A DNA stretch of 64,000 nucleotides from Anthoceros angustus. Its lineage: Eukaryota; Streptophyta; Anthocerotopsida; Anthocerotales; Anthocerotaceae. The notes below the pieces were generated by a model. The model did not search any database, was not told where the DNA came from, and saw nothing but the letters and a program-made list of their open reading frames with translations. The DNA is taken from contig MU008158.1 of assembly GCA_010909165.1 (NCBI GenBank), positions 575,252 through 639,251 on the forward strand, written 5' to 3'. Below, piece after piece: positions 12,641-23,648 of the stretch. A program made the position numbers and the translations under genes. How positions within the stretch are numbered: position 1 is the stretch's first letter; each line of letters opens with the position of its first letter.

Positions 12641-14900
12641 ATGAAGCACAATGCGAAGGTGCGGCAACCGCCGGAAGGCTGCCTCCAGCTGGCCATGGCG
12701 GGGCTGCTCACAGGGGGCGGCCTCCTGGCACTGCTCACCCTGATCTGGCCCTCGCTGCTCCTCGGGGCGAGGCCCCTGCGATTGCAGGCCCCCGGGGCCG
12801 ACTCCGGAGAGCAGGGCAGCCTGGGAGGCCACGGCCGGCTGCGGCAGTTCGCGGAGCACGGCCGGGTGGCCGCTCTCTTCGTGCAGATGGGCGCGTACCG
12901 AGGCGGGGAGAACACATTCGCGGTCGTGGGCCTCTCGTCCCGCCGGCTGCACGACTTGGGCAACCCCTGGTTCCATTGCGACTGGGCGGAGCCCGGGAAG
13001 CGCGCGGTGCGCGGCTGGGTGCAGGTGCACAAGCCGGACTGGGGGCTGGGCCGGATCTACACCGTCCTGGTCCTGAATTGCTCCTTCCCCAGGCCGGTGG
13101 GAACGCGGGGGCGGGGAGGCTCCCTCCTGCTCACCGCCGGGTACGGGAACTCCGACAACTTCTCTCGCCCGGAGACGTTCGCGGCGCTGGAGGAGGCCGC
13201 GGGGGAGTACAACCCTCGGCTGTATTCCGGGCAGGACCCCCCAGCGTATGAGTTCATCTTCTGCGGCTCCCCGTTGTACGGTGACCTGAGCCCGCAGCGG
13301 ATTCGGGAGTGGGTGGCGTACCACGCGCGCCTCTTCGGCCCGAGATCCCTCTTCGTCTTCCACGACGCCGGGGGAGTTCAGGGCGGAGTCCGGGAAGTGC
13401 TGGAGCCGTGGGAGAAGCTGGGCCGGGTCGCCGTGGAGAACGTGCGGAACCAGGCCCGGTACGACGGGTACTACTACAACCAGTTCCTGGTGCTCAACGA
13501 CTGCCTGCACCGCGCCAGGTTCCTGGGCCGCTGGATCTTCTTCTTCGACGTGGACGAGTTCGTGGCGGTGCCGCCGGGGGAGACGCTGCAAGAAGTCATG
13601 GAGGAGCTCGGTAACTACACCCAGGTCATGATCCCGCAGCAGTTCATGTCCGCCCGGTTCTGCGCGGACAAATGGCGGGACTCCGATTCTGTGTAAGACT
13701 CTGGCTGAGGCCGCGCTGCCTCTGCCTGCAATATGGGTTAAATGCGTTAGGGTTTGATGGTTGATGTGGGTGGGTGGTGTTGCTTGTGTGGCAGCGACGA
13801 GGAGCACTGGGCAGTGGAGAAGCTGGCTTACAAGGCGGTGGATCCGGCGGGCAGGCAGCTGGACCCCAAGTACGCGGTGCAGCCCAGGAATGTGTTCGCC
13901 ACCGGCGTGCATCGCACAGAGAATTTTCAGGGATGGACCAAGTTTGCTGAGCCGGACAGGTTGCGGTATTACCATTTCCATGGCAGCCTCAACAACAGGG
14001 GCCCCGCGTGCCTGGAATTCCCTCCTCCGGATCCCAGCAACTCCTCTCTTTTCCGGAGCTCGGATGGCGCCGCGTTTGAGGTTGATTACGGGTTGGCGCG
14101 CTCCATTCCCTCGGTGAAAGAGTTTGAGCTGGAAACCATAGGACGGCAACCCTTCGTTCCATGAGTCTTGACGTGACAGAGCTTGCGTCCTTCAAGTTCG
14201 TCATCTCAGGAAGATGCGGCCGGGAATGGTCTCTCCTGCGTGTTCTGAGTCGTTGCTGCATGTGGTTCCACACTGGACCACATGGTTCCGCATGTGTCGT
14301 GCTAGGGTTGGAATGTGGAGTTCATGGTAACAGGTGGCCGGGTGTCACGCCAGCTTGCGACAACCCCTCACGGCCACAGGTGCAGGTTTGTCCAAGGATA
14401 TCAGATTATCTTACAGTAACTGCCCAGTGTGAAGACAATGAGGTCACGGGCGAGTCTGCCTTACCTGCAAGGTGCAATGGAAGCCTCTCCCAGCTAATGC
14501 TTTCTGATCTTCAAGTGCTAGCCGGTAAGCGAGTTGTGACAGAACCAGGGACTTCGCGTCTCAGTCTTTGACAAGCCGTAAGCAAGATGCAGACAGATGG
14601 CCATGTTCATGGCGCTGCTGTCATTCCTCGCAGCACCTCTGTCTGCCTGGAAATGTCCGCTGCAGCCTTCTGTTGCTGAAGCAAAGCCAGTGTCACACAT
14701 CAGCACAGCCTACTTCCTTGCCCTACACAACTCATCCATGAAAGAACACCTTGTACCTCGGATAAGTATCTGCCTCTGTCACCACATCCGCTCCTGGTCT
14801 CGCACATGACAAAGTACATCCCTTGCTCTCTATAAGAAGAAGCAAAGGTTGACGAACAGCGCTCAGTACAGCACAGCCATGGAAGCCGAATCAAGTTCAG
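12350..14900. repeat. segmental duplication of 8590-11040
   Basis: Gene, intron, 5' flank and 3' flank of the GALS-like gene are repeated about 3.85 kb downstream. Matching landmarks: ATG at 8790 and 12641, stop at 10315 and 14164, gacagagcttgcgtccttca after each stop, and ggaaatgtcc near 10815 and 14650. The flanks are more diverged than the coding exons, so the event is not recent. Confidence 0.8.
12641..14164 (+). CDS. GT92 glycosyltransferase, GALS-like, copy 2
   Basis: Exons 12641-13692 and 13795-14164 with a 102-bp intron at the same position and phase as in copy 1; 473 residues. The ATG at 12641 (MKHNAKVRQPPEGC) aligns with the copy 1 start; a GTG 15 bp upstream is ignored. Anchor helix LAMAGLLTGGGLLALLTLIW, then FIFCGSPLYG, FHDAGGVQGG, YYNQFLVLNDCLHRARF, FFFDVDEF (D-x-D) and KYAVQPRNVFATGVHRTENF. 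The two copies are closely similar along the GT92 domain but differ in the stem region and around the intron, so both seem to have been kept under selection after duplication. Function as for copy 1: Golgi pectic galactan synthesis, inferred. Confidence 0.9.
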
Positions 14901-15853
14901 CATGTCTCGAGGACGGACGAGGGCCAGCTCCATGGATACATAACTCGCACTTGCAGGCGAGTTGAACCTGCCGCGATCAAATGCGCATTAGAGCCGTTGG
15001 CGCAGTTAAGCAACCGGACTAGACGTTCATTGAAGCCGTGTTAATCGGAGTCCGCTGGCCAGTGCACGTATAGAGTGGCGGCAGCTCGACACGATCGCCT
15101 GAGAAGCAGGCCGCGTCTTCTGCCTTGGACCCTGCGCTGCGGGGTCCTGCGCCTGCCATCGTCTTTCCTCCTCGCGTCGCCCCTCCGATCTCTCACCCAG
15201 GCACCGGAGGCCGGAGAGGCGGACGACCGGTCCGACACCTCCCTTCTGCGTCATCTCCAATTCCACATTTTTCTCGGCCCGGCTCGGGCTGGGCGTCCCA
15301 GGCTCGCCTGGCATCCGGCGCGGATCTCGTGGCGCCTTTGCATGTCCCGCTCGCCGGCCTGGGTTATCGCATCGCATTGCACCTGCGGGGAAGGTGCCCG
15401 CGCTCTGAATCTCATCTCACGCCTGGAGCAGACGGGAGAACAGGAATTGAGTTCTCGCACTGGCTGCCATCACGCGAGCTTCGGGGGAGGAGGCGACGCC
15501 GGCAGGGCCTCGGGAGGAGGCCGGGGAGGAGGGTATGCGGGGTGCGGAGCAGGGTTGCATGTGGGCATGTATGTGGGTGTAGGGTTGGATCTGGCAGGGT
15601 AGAGTAGGCGCATTGGGTGGGCCAGGGAGTGGGGAATGCAGTACGCGGGCGATGCTGTGGCAGCAGGGAAGGAAGGGGTTGCATGCGCACAGCTGGGCAG
15701 GGGAATTTGAATTTGTTGGGTGACACACGGCAGGTCGGGAGAAGGTAGAGTAGGGAGGACGTATGACGAGGGAGCGTGTGGTTGTTGTTTCCAGGTGGTG
15801 GAGGAAGGGGTGCGGGGAGGAGGGGCGGGCGCAGGGGAGCTTGATATGGTAGG
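14165..15853. other. intergenic between GALS-like copy 2 and apyrase
   Basis: The first ~750 bp are the duplicated 3' flank. From 15.1 to 15.85 kb the DNA is GC-rich with purine-rich runs and likely holds the apyrase promoter and 5' leader. Long overlapping open frames on both strands here reflect base composition; none has a recognisable domain. Confidence 0.6.
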
Positions 15854-18397
15854 ATGAGTGGGCATGACACGGTGCTGGTAGGCAGCTTCATGCGCCGCTC
15901 GGCTAGTGCTGCCTCCGGTTCTGGATTGGCGTCGGCCGCGGTGCAGCCCATTTCTCCGCCCCCGCGCAGGATGGAGCCTGTGTCCAAGCTGCAGGCCCGG
16001 GGCATATCGCCCTTCCCGGCTGCCCATAAGTCGCAGCTGCCGCCTCGGGCGGTTTATCCGGGGCATCAGGCTGCTGGGTGGCGGGGATCGTGCCATGGAA
16101 ATGTATGGCTTGTGTTTGCAGTCCTGGCATTCTTTTCTGTCTCGCTCTATGCCTTCTCTATGACAAGAGGTGTGCAGTATTCCGCCCATTTTCGGCGCTT
16201 TAGTAACCGGGGTTATGGGATAGTAATCGATGCAGGTAGCAGTGGATCAAGATTGCATGTCTTCCAGTACGTTGAAGAGGGCCAGCTCCCTCGTGTAGAT
16301 CCCCGGTATTCGATCTCCAAGAAGGTGACTCCTGGGTTGTCCTCGTTTAGAGATAAGCCCGAGGCTGCTGGCCAGTCGCTCATTGACCTTATGGAGTTTT
16401 CTAAGGGAAACGTACCTGCAAAGGAAAGGCCTGCAACTAGAATATATCTTATGGCCACTGCTGGGTTGAGACTGTTAGACAAGGAGACGCAGGACAAGAT
16501 TTTGGAGTCCTGTAGAGCCGTTCTTAGGAGGTCAGGATTTCTGTTCAGGGATGAATGGGCCACTGTCATTTCAGGTCATATAGCCTGCCTCTTCTTTTTG
16601 CAACTCTTGTGCTCGACTATGTTGTGGCATGAATTGCTCCTGGCTTGGAGTTGTTTGAGGATGGTATGGTTGGGGTGTGCAGTCATGGAACACTGATGTA
16701 ATTACCTCTGCATTCTCGAAACAGGCACCGATGAAGGAATTTATGCTTGGGTTTCTGCCAATTATGTGCTGGGCACCTTGGGACGTGACCCGCATGAGAC
16801 TGTCGGTATTGTTGAATTGGGAGGAGCGTCAGCTCAGGTATATAGCAGCCTTTTGCTTGATTTTGTTTCTTGACCCATCAAAGTTCATCTTGACTCATTT
16901 CACTTTGGCTTTGCTTTGCAGGTAACATTTGTCCCTGACACACCCCCTCCACCACAGTATTTACAGATCCTGGACCTTGGTGGGGTTACCTACACTCTAT
17001 ATACTTACAGCTTCCTTGGCTTGGGGCAGGTGACGTTAACCTTAGTTCTTGACCATCCCAATTCATACGGATTTGCTTTTTTCTAGACAATGTCTCTGAG
17101 GTGTATCCTCGCGTTGTGGCATTTCAGGAGGCAGCATGGACGGCTCTCTTCAAACTGCTGTATTCTGGTGCTGTCAGGGCAGGCGAGTGCTTGTTTTGCA
17201 TAGCAGGTGCCTTGTTGGTGTGTCGCATGCAATGACCTCTTCCATTGCTCAGCCTGTTGTCTGTGTTCGACCTGCAGGGTTGCCTACTACAGAGGAAAAC
17301 GTGGTTGTAGATCCTTGTACTCCGAAGGGCTATGTTAGGAGTCTAGATGATGTGATATTAGCCTCTGTGCTACCTGGCTCTGGTGACGATAAGCGGCCAG
17401 TTTCAAGCATCCTTTCAGCTGGGAACTTCACAGAATGCCGTAAAGCCGCTCTCTCTCTACTTCAGAGAGGCAGAGGTATGTGAGTATTTCATAGCACAGG
17501 CAACAATCTGTTTCAATCGGGACTGTTGTTGCTGTTGTGGATGAAATATCCTTCTCTCATGAATGCCTAATTGGCAGGGGACTGTCTGTACCATCGTTGT
17601 GCCATTGGAACGGAATTCATTCCCAACCTCCGAGGAAAATTTTTTGGTACCGAGAATTTCTTCTACACGTCCCAAGTATGTGTCTTCACCCCATTCACAC
17701 ATTGCTTTCTATGATGGAGGCAGGTAGCTCTCAGAGACACTTGTCTGTGCGTCTGCGGTTGGCAGATGGTTTTTGCCTCTGAGTACTGAGACTCCTCTTG
17801 TCCGACTCTTGGAATCAGTTTTTCGGGTTGCCATCTAATGCAACTCTGACGGAAATCGAGGCAGCCGGAGTGCACTACTGTGAGAAGGACTGGAGTGCCC
17901 TACAGCTGCAGCACAACCAGATCCTAAAAGAAGACCTGCTGAAGTACTGCTTCTCCACATCTTACATTGTGGCGCTATTGCATGATGGCCTTGGTATTGC
18001 TATGCAAGATGAAAGGTCTGCCCCTGTCCCCACCCATGGTTATGCAGGAATGCGCACGTTGTGTTACCATTTTACTCACTTGCTGCCTCGGATACCTAGC
18101 TCTTAACCTTTGCTGTTGCCCATCACCAGAATGAAGTTCACAAACCAGGTCGGCAAGGTTGCTCTGGACTGGGCACTCGGTGCCTTCATTGTGCGAATGG
18201 GGGAAGACGGCCTCCAGCTACCGCCGGTTGGCCTGTTTGGAGACGAGGTGGTTACCGTACTTTCATTGATGGGCTCTGTTTGCATACTTGCATTTGTGCT
18301 ATGGTTTGTCATGCGCTGGCGAAGGCCACACTTGAAAACCATTTATGATTTGGAAAAGGGGCGGTACATTACTACAGCAACTCGGTTACATAGATGA
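15854..18397 (+). CDS. GDA1/CD39 apyrase, APY6-like
   Basis: Nucleoside di/triphosphate hydrolase. Eight exons can be placed: 15854-16574, 16725-16837, 16922-17029, 17128-17182, 17278-17475, 17578-17675, 17819-18015 and 18130-18397, giving 585 residues in consistent phase. All apyrase conserved regions are visible: VIDAGSSGSR (ACR1), MATAGLR (ACR2), SGTDEGIYAWVSANY across the first junction (ACR3) and GIVELGGASAQVTF (ACR4). A hydrophobic segment near residues 82-103 (VWLVFAVLAFFSVSLYAF) and another close to the C-terminus (LSLMGSVCILAFVLWFVM) suggest two membrane anchors with the catalytic domain in the Golgi or secretory lumen. Exon text such as KFFGTENFFYTSQ closely follows Arabidopsis APY6 as I know it. 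Intron 4 starts with GC (CAG then gcgagt) rather than GT. Confidence 0.92.
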
Positions 18398-18976
18398 TGG
18401 ACGTTTTGCTTAGGTCACAATTCAATGGGCAGCTTCACATTTTTGGGTTATCTCTGATGACTTTGGGACTCATCCCAGTCCCTTCCACGTTTGCCTACTA
18501 TTCCTCTATCACTTTCTGATGGTATAACTTGAGCCATGGTTTCATGCAGCTGCGGGCGCCAGGTTTCTGCCCAATTGGACGTACTCACCTTTCCCCCGTG
18601 TTCTTAATCGCCTGCTCTGGAACGACCTGTGACTCGTTTGATGGGGAGTAAAATCCAACGTCCGTCCGGAGGTTCCTTGTTCCATGCTTGCAGCTACTGT
18701 ACTGTATTGAAGACCTAATGTTCCAGATTGCCTAGGTCGTAATCTTGTATTATGCCGTGAGAATTAATAGTTTAAACGAATGGCCAACTAAAAGTTTACC
18801 GTAATCGATGTCGGCACTACCAGTCTGCAGACAGGAAAGAGTTGTTTGAGCGGAAAATATGTTCCACAATCTATTTCGCCATCAGCAGTTTCGCCGGGAA
18901 CCCTTTTCAGGGCTCTGCAACAAAGTCCTGGTTGTGCGAACAAGCTCGGAATGCTTCTGCGGAGATCCGTGTGGCT
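18398..18976. other. apyrase 3' flank and gamma-CAL promoter
   Basis: No gene seen. The in-frame extension of the gamma-CAL frame up to 18842 begins with TTG, not ATG, and is taken as leader. Confidence 0.6.
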
Positions 18977-19846
18977 ATGGCGTCGTCTGCAGCGAGGCAC
19001 ACTGGGCTCAGGCTTCTGAAGTACCAGGCGGAGCTTCCAGCCTCCTTTCTGGCCATCCTGTCGTCCGCATCCGCGAGATCTGCAGCTGCTGGAGCTGGAG
19101 CTGCGGGGCCTGCCATCCACTCTGCTGCCGGCTCGGGGGTCGGCGCCGGAGCTTCCAGCTTCACACCGCTCTTGCAGCAGCGGCAACATGCATCCACATA
19201 CTCGGCTTCCTCGAGGTTTCCATACCATGTAGAGTGGGACTACCGGGGGCAGAGGCAAATTCTTCCCATTCAGGACTGGGTGCCGGATGTGGCTGTGAAT
19301 GCGTTCGTGGCTCCCAGCGCCGTGCTGGCGGGCTTGGTGGAGATACAGGACAGGGCGTCGGTCTGGTACGGGTCTGTGCTGCGAGGCGATTTGAACAAGA
19401 TTTTTCTTGGCTTCCTGTCGAATGTGGGGGACAGGTGCGTGATCCACGCCGCGGAGTCCTCTCCCACGGGTTTCTCGGCTGCCACGAGCATAGGGAGGAT
19501 GTGCACAGTAGGCGGCTTCAGCACCATCAGGTCCAGCACCATCGAGAACGAGGCTGTGGTCGGGCAGAGATGCGTGTTGATGGAAGGCTCCCTGGTCGAG
19601 AAGCATGCCTACCTGGGTGACGGATCAGTCCTCCCTCCTGGCAGGCGGATCCCTTCTGGAGAGCTATGGGCCGGCAACCCTGCCCGATATGTGCGGGACC
19701 TGACGAACGATGAGATTCTGGCCATCCCTAAACTGGCAGAGGCAATCCACGATGTGGCCGAGGATCATGCTGCCCAGTTCTTACCCTACAGTACAGCGTA
19801 TATTGAAGCTGAAGAACTCAGACACTATTCGGAACGCCTGCAGTGA
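18977..19846 (+). CDS. gamma-carbonic-anhydrase-like subunit of mitochondrial complex I
   Basis: Single-exon gene, 289 residues from the ATG at 18977 (MASSAARHTG). The first ~75 residues are Ala/Ser/Arg-rich with few acids, a mitochondrial presequence. Then comes a left-handed beta-helix of hexapeptide repeats: FVAPSAVLAGLVEIQDRASV, CVIHAAESSPTGF, TVGGFSTIRSSTIENEAVVG and the CAL signature PPGRRIPSGELWAGNPARYV. In catalytic gamma-CAs three histidines bind zinc; here only the one in VIHAAE is kept and the VGGFS region has lost the others, as in plant gamma-CAL1/2. These subunits sit in the matrix-facing CA domain of plant complex I and are needed for its assembly. The absence of introns is unusual for a plant CAL gene as far as I know. 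Confidence 0.92.
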   Translation: MASSAARHTGLRLLKYQAELPASFLAILSSASARSAAAGAGAAGPAIHSAAGSGVGAGASSFTPLLQQRQHASTYSASSRFPYHVEWDYRGQRQILPIQDWVPDVAVNAFVAPSAVLAGLVEIQDRASVWYGSVLRGDLNKIFLGFLSNVGDRCVIHAAESSPTGFSAATSIGRMCTVGGFSTIRSSTIENEAVVGQRCVLMEGSLVEKHAYLGDGSVLPPGRRIPSGELWAGNPARYVRDLTNDEILAIPKLAEAIHDVAEDHAAQFLPYSTAYIEAEELRHYSERLQ

Positions 19847-20291
19847 GTGAGGCATTTGATTTGGCAGTATAACTCTGAACGCAGGTGGGCCGCCAGGGAT
19901 TAGCAGCACTACTAGCATTTGCATCCTCTGATCTTTCAAGACAAGCCGGAATTGTATGCATCATTTTAGGTTATTTGGAACACTCTAAATGTCTCCTGTC
20001 GGGATGTTGCTGCCAGGCGTTTTGTGCTGCTGAAATGCTTCACATTCAGTGTTGTTGCTTGTCTTCCAGCTGCAATTGTCGCGATGGGCTGTTTAACTAC
20101 ACTCCCGCAACCTGAAAAAATCGTGCCTTCTCTAAATTCTTCCATTGGGTCTGTTGGACGCATGGAAATCCAGAGACATCTCCATATATATAACAAGTCC
20201 AGCCCGGATGCACACTCATCTACTGCCGGCAATGACCTTGCTTTGACGTAGGCTGTTAACAAGCGACCTCCTAGACTGCACTCATTCCTTC
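19847..20291. other. convergent intergenic region
   Basis: Lies between the 3' ends of gamma-CAL (plus) and RPS9 (minus); presumably both 3' UTRs. Nothing else seen. Confidence 0.6.
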
Positions 20292-21060
20292 CTAACGCTT
20301 CGAGTACTGGGGACGCTTGCGTGCCTTGTGCAAACCGTACTTCTTCCTTTCCACAACTCGAGAATCTCGAGTGAGGAGGCCTTGTTTCTTGAGTGGATCC
20401 CTGTTTGCCTGGTTAGCAACCAGCAAAGCTCGTGCAACTCCTAGGAGAATAGCTTGGGCCTGAGCGGAGACTCCTCCTCCGTGAGCCTTGACGATAACGT
20501 CATACTTGGATTCAAACCCCAGGCTTACGAGGGGGAACTTCACAGCTTGCAGCCACACTGGATTTCCTTGAAGATAGTCCTGCCAGAGCGAAGGAGATCC
20601 CGCATTGAGAAAAAGCAAGCAGCCTCAGGCCACACATTTTTTCGCTCACCCTGACCAGCAATACATCACAGGAAACACGCACCTGCGCAGTGCGATTGTT
20701 GATGATGATCTGCCCGGTTCCCTCTACCAGGCACACTCGGGCTACCGCGCATTTGCGCCGGCCAGTACCGAGCAGGCGCTGCGCAGCGAATCCCCCCGGC
20801 AGCGACTGCTTCACGAAAGCCTCCAAATCTTGTCTCTCGGTCGGCGTAGCTACGGCGGCAGTCGCTGCCACCTCTAGAGCAGAAGCAGGATACCTTCTGG
20901 CTCTAGACTGCAGAGGCGCGATCCTCACAGCAGGCCTCAGGCTCAGCCCGCACAGGGAGGAGGACTTGCTGAAAGAGGTGGAACATTTTTCCGTAGAGCC
21001 GAGGGCAAGGGAGGCGAATGCCAGAGTCTGAGCCGCTACAGCGGCAGCTGCCATCGCCAT
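20292..21060 (-). CDS. RPS9: plastid 30S ribosomal protein S9 (uS9c)
   Basis: Two exons on the minus strand, 20683-21060 and 20292-20579, separated by a 103-bp GT-AG intron in phase 0; 221 residues. Residues 1 to about 60 ([20 protein letters not shown], then Ser/Arg-rich) form a chloroplast transit peptide. The mature part has [20 protein letters not shown], the conserved S9 start, then [20 protein letters not shown] and a basic tail [20 protein letters not shown] ending RPQYSKR; the K-R end reaches the ribosomal P site in bacterial-type S9. It is encoded in the nucleus and acts in the plastid ribosome. It is divergently arranged with the proteasome beta1 gene. Confidence 0.97.
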
Positions 21061-21262
21061 GGCAGCGTGGAGAAGAGAAAATGCACCCGATAGAACAGAT
21101 TGGATGGGGTTGTGGGTTTAGTGGTTAACCCCCCTCCCGGTGAAAAGCTCGACCCAGGCTAGGGCTTTCCGTCTCATTAAAAGACTTTGGTTTTAAATGA
21201 AGTAACTCATCAGAAGCCTTGCACTCGAAGTCGAAGCTAGGTCGAACGGACACATCGCAGGT
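21061..21262. promoter_or_regulatory. divergent promoter region RPS9 / PBA1
   Basis: Only 202 bp separate the start codons of two oppositely directed housekeeping genes, so both 5' leaders and core promoters must lie here or overlap the coding sequences. It contains ccaggctagggctttccgtc and an AT-rich patch (cattaaaagactttggtttt). No clear TATA box is assigned. Confidence 0.6.
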
Positions 21263-22801
21263 ATGGACACCATGGCGAGCGACTGGATGAACTCTGCCCA
21301 CAGCATGGGGACAACGATTATGGCAGTGCAGTACAAGAATGGCGTCGTCTTGGGAGCTGATTCCCGAACCACCACTGGTAAGCTAATTTTGCTTGGTCTG
21401 CGCAGGATTTTCAATGTCCCCTCATTTCTAGGGGTGGCTTCAATCTGTTTTTCGCAGGAGTATATGTTGCGAACCGAGCTTCGGACAAAATTACCCAGCT
21501 TACGGACAACGTCTACCTTTGCAGATCCGGATCAGTATGTGCCTCATTCAATTGCGCACCACATGTCTAGGACCTTAACCATCTGGGAATTTTGTGAATT
21601 TGGATGTGATGCTCTTTGTGTCTCAGCTAGCTGCAGTGCTTAGCTTGGCTATCTAATTGTATGTCATGCAGGCGGCAGATACCCAGGTTGTTTCAGATTA
21701 TGTGCGGTACTTTCTGAATCAGCATACGTACGTGGTACTTCTAAGTGCAAGTCATGTTTTGTTGAAGATGACCCTGTTGGTATGAGGTTGCTTTATGGAA
21801 ATTAGTCCCTGATGGAGCTCCCGTTGTGTCCGTTTCAGAATTCAGCTTGGCCGTCCAGCGACTGTGAAGACCGCAGCTACCCTAATCCGGCAGTTATCGT
21901 ATCAGAATAAGGTAGAGTTGTAAGTCAGCGAGGACATTTTCCTTTCTTCTCCATGAGGAACAGCCAGTGCAACATTTCTGCATGTCTCTTGATGGGAATT
22001 GTGCTCCCTGACAGTCCATTTTACAAGCTGGCATGATTGTTGGTGGGTGGGACAAGTATGAAGGACCAGCGGTGTATGGCATACCTCTTGGCGGCACCTT
22101 GTTGCGCCTCCCGTTTGCTACTGGCGGTATGTGAAAACACAAGTCACATTCATAGATAGCCGAATGCCCTGCAAGGCACTCTTACAGGCTTCACAATATT
22201 GTGGCCGCACCCTGAATATTGCAAGGCTGACTAACATCTTCATGTGCCTTTGTTTGCTGCAGGATCTGGGTCTAGTTACCTGTATGGGTTCCTGGATCAT
22301 GCGTGGAGAGAAAACCTGAGTGAGGCAGAAGCAGAGGTTTTGTAACTTCTCGACAGCCCTCGTCTTTGGCAGAAGAAACTGCTGGCATGTTACAAGCTGT
22401 TCTATTTCCTGGCATTTGCTGTATGGTCTGCATGACAAAATGTCTTTGGTTGTTCAGGATTTGGTTGTGAAGGCAGTTTCCCTTGCGATGGCCAGGGACG
22501 GTGGGAGCGGTGGTGTTGTTCGGACTGTCACTGTAAGTTTTTTTTGGGGCTCTGTATGATCTACAGCTATTCGTGCTGTTACTTGGTTATGCTCCCTCAA
22601 CATCGTGTAAGAACCTACATGTCCCGATGGACAAACAAGAACGTCAGACTTCGCCTCTTCTGACCTGCTTAGTTTCGCTTTGTGTAGGTCAATGAAAAAG
22701 GAGTCAAACGTAGCTTCCATAGTGGGGACAAGCTTCCCCTCTGGCATGAGGAAATAGCACCGAGAGAAACACCCGTTGAGGTTGATGCTATGCACAGTTG
22801 A
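21263..22801 (+). CDS. PBA1: 20S proteasome subunit beta type-6 (beta1, PBA1)
   Basis: Eight exons: 21263-21377, 21458-21534, 21672-21727, 21839-21911, 22015-22126, 22263-22336, 22458-22532 and 22688-22801, encoding 231 residues. A short propeptide ends at HSMG, and processing would expose Thr1 of TTIMAVQ. The active-site set is present: Thr1, Asp17 in GADSRT and Lys33 in [11 protein letters not shown]. Further conserved blocks are [53 protein letters not shown] and DKLPLWHEE. The beta1 subunit provides the caspase-like activity of the 26S proteasome in nucleus and cytosol. All junctions follow GT-AG and the phases agree. Confidence 0.96.
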
Positions 22802-23648
22802 TTGTCGTTTTGTCGTCCAGCAGGTAGAAAACCCAAACCAATATAAGGTAACTGTTCTAGGGACTGCTTGACCACAGTAGATGCAGAATGCACATTAAGC
22901 GCTGTTGTCCTGTGGTATTTCTGAAACAGAAGTTTAAAGGCAAGGGCAAATTGTACGATGTAGACGAGTTGCCGAGGGAGCATAGTATGGAGTTTGAGCC
23001 AATTCGTGTGTGATAGCCGAATGGCACTCTTAGGCAAATGTAGGTACGGCGTGCAGGAGCGTCCTGTCGGAAACAGTGTCTACTTTTCATCCTGGACGAT
23101 GCCCAGGCCCATTTGTTGTGGCCTTTTGTCTCCCAATTCATGGATTGTGTGGGAACGTTCTCATACTAAAAATCGTACTCTTAATACGCCCCGTGAAGGC
23201 ACTGCTCGTTAGGACTCCCCGATTACTAGATTCTCTACCGACTGATAGTCGGTGACACAAAAAAACAGGTTTACCGCTTGTTCATGGGTATCGAAGTTCC
23301 TCATACGACGCTCCTGTACAATACACTTACGAGTTCAGGAATCGCCTATTTTCAACTATCAACTAAGACGTTACTAAACCAACCTGCTGGTACCCAAAGA
23401 ATTCATCGTTTCACGGTTTGTCCAATCATTGATTATACATAGCTGGGCAAAATAGCAGCTGTCTAAAAACTCAGTCCTCTCCTTTCTACTGGCAGAGTGT
23501 ATAACCTTGAACCAAGCGTGTAAAACCTGTTCTCGCATTGCCTCAAGGTGACACACACTCGATGAATGTTCATGATGGGCGAACGCTTCCATACAGATCC
23601 TTCCACACATAGAGGCCAAGCGGTTGGTCGCCCAGAAGGACCATGAGC
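22802..23648. other. convergent intergenic region
   Basis: Between the 3' end of PBA1 and the 3' end of the receptor-like kinase. No domain-bearing frame on either strand; probably 3' UTRs and spacer. Confidence 0.6.

Noticed and set aside
14985-15065. tRNA-like A box (gttggcgcagttaagc)
   Set aside because: No B box of the ggttcgaatcc type follows and no cloverleaf with a 7-bp acceptor stem could be drawn.
15075-15850. Several overlapping long frames on both strands before the apyrase
   Set aside because: They result from high GC and purine/pyrimidine runs; none encodes a known domain.
18842-18976. N-terminal extension of gamma-CAL from 18842
   Set aside because: The first codon is TTG; the ATG at 18977 gives a good mitochondrial presequence.
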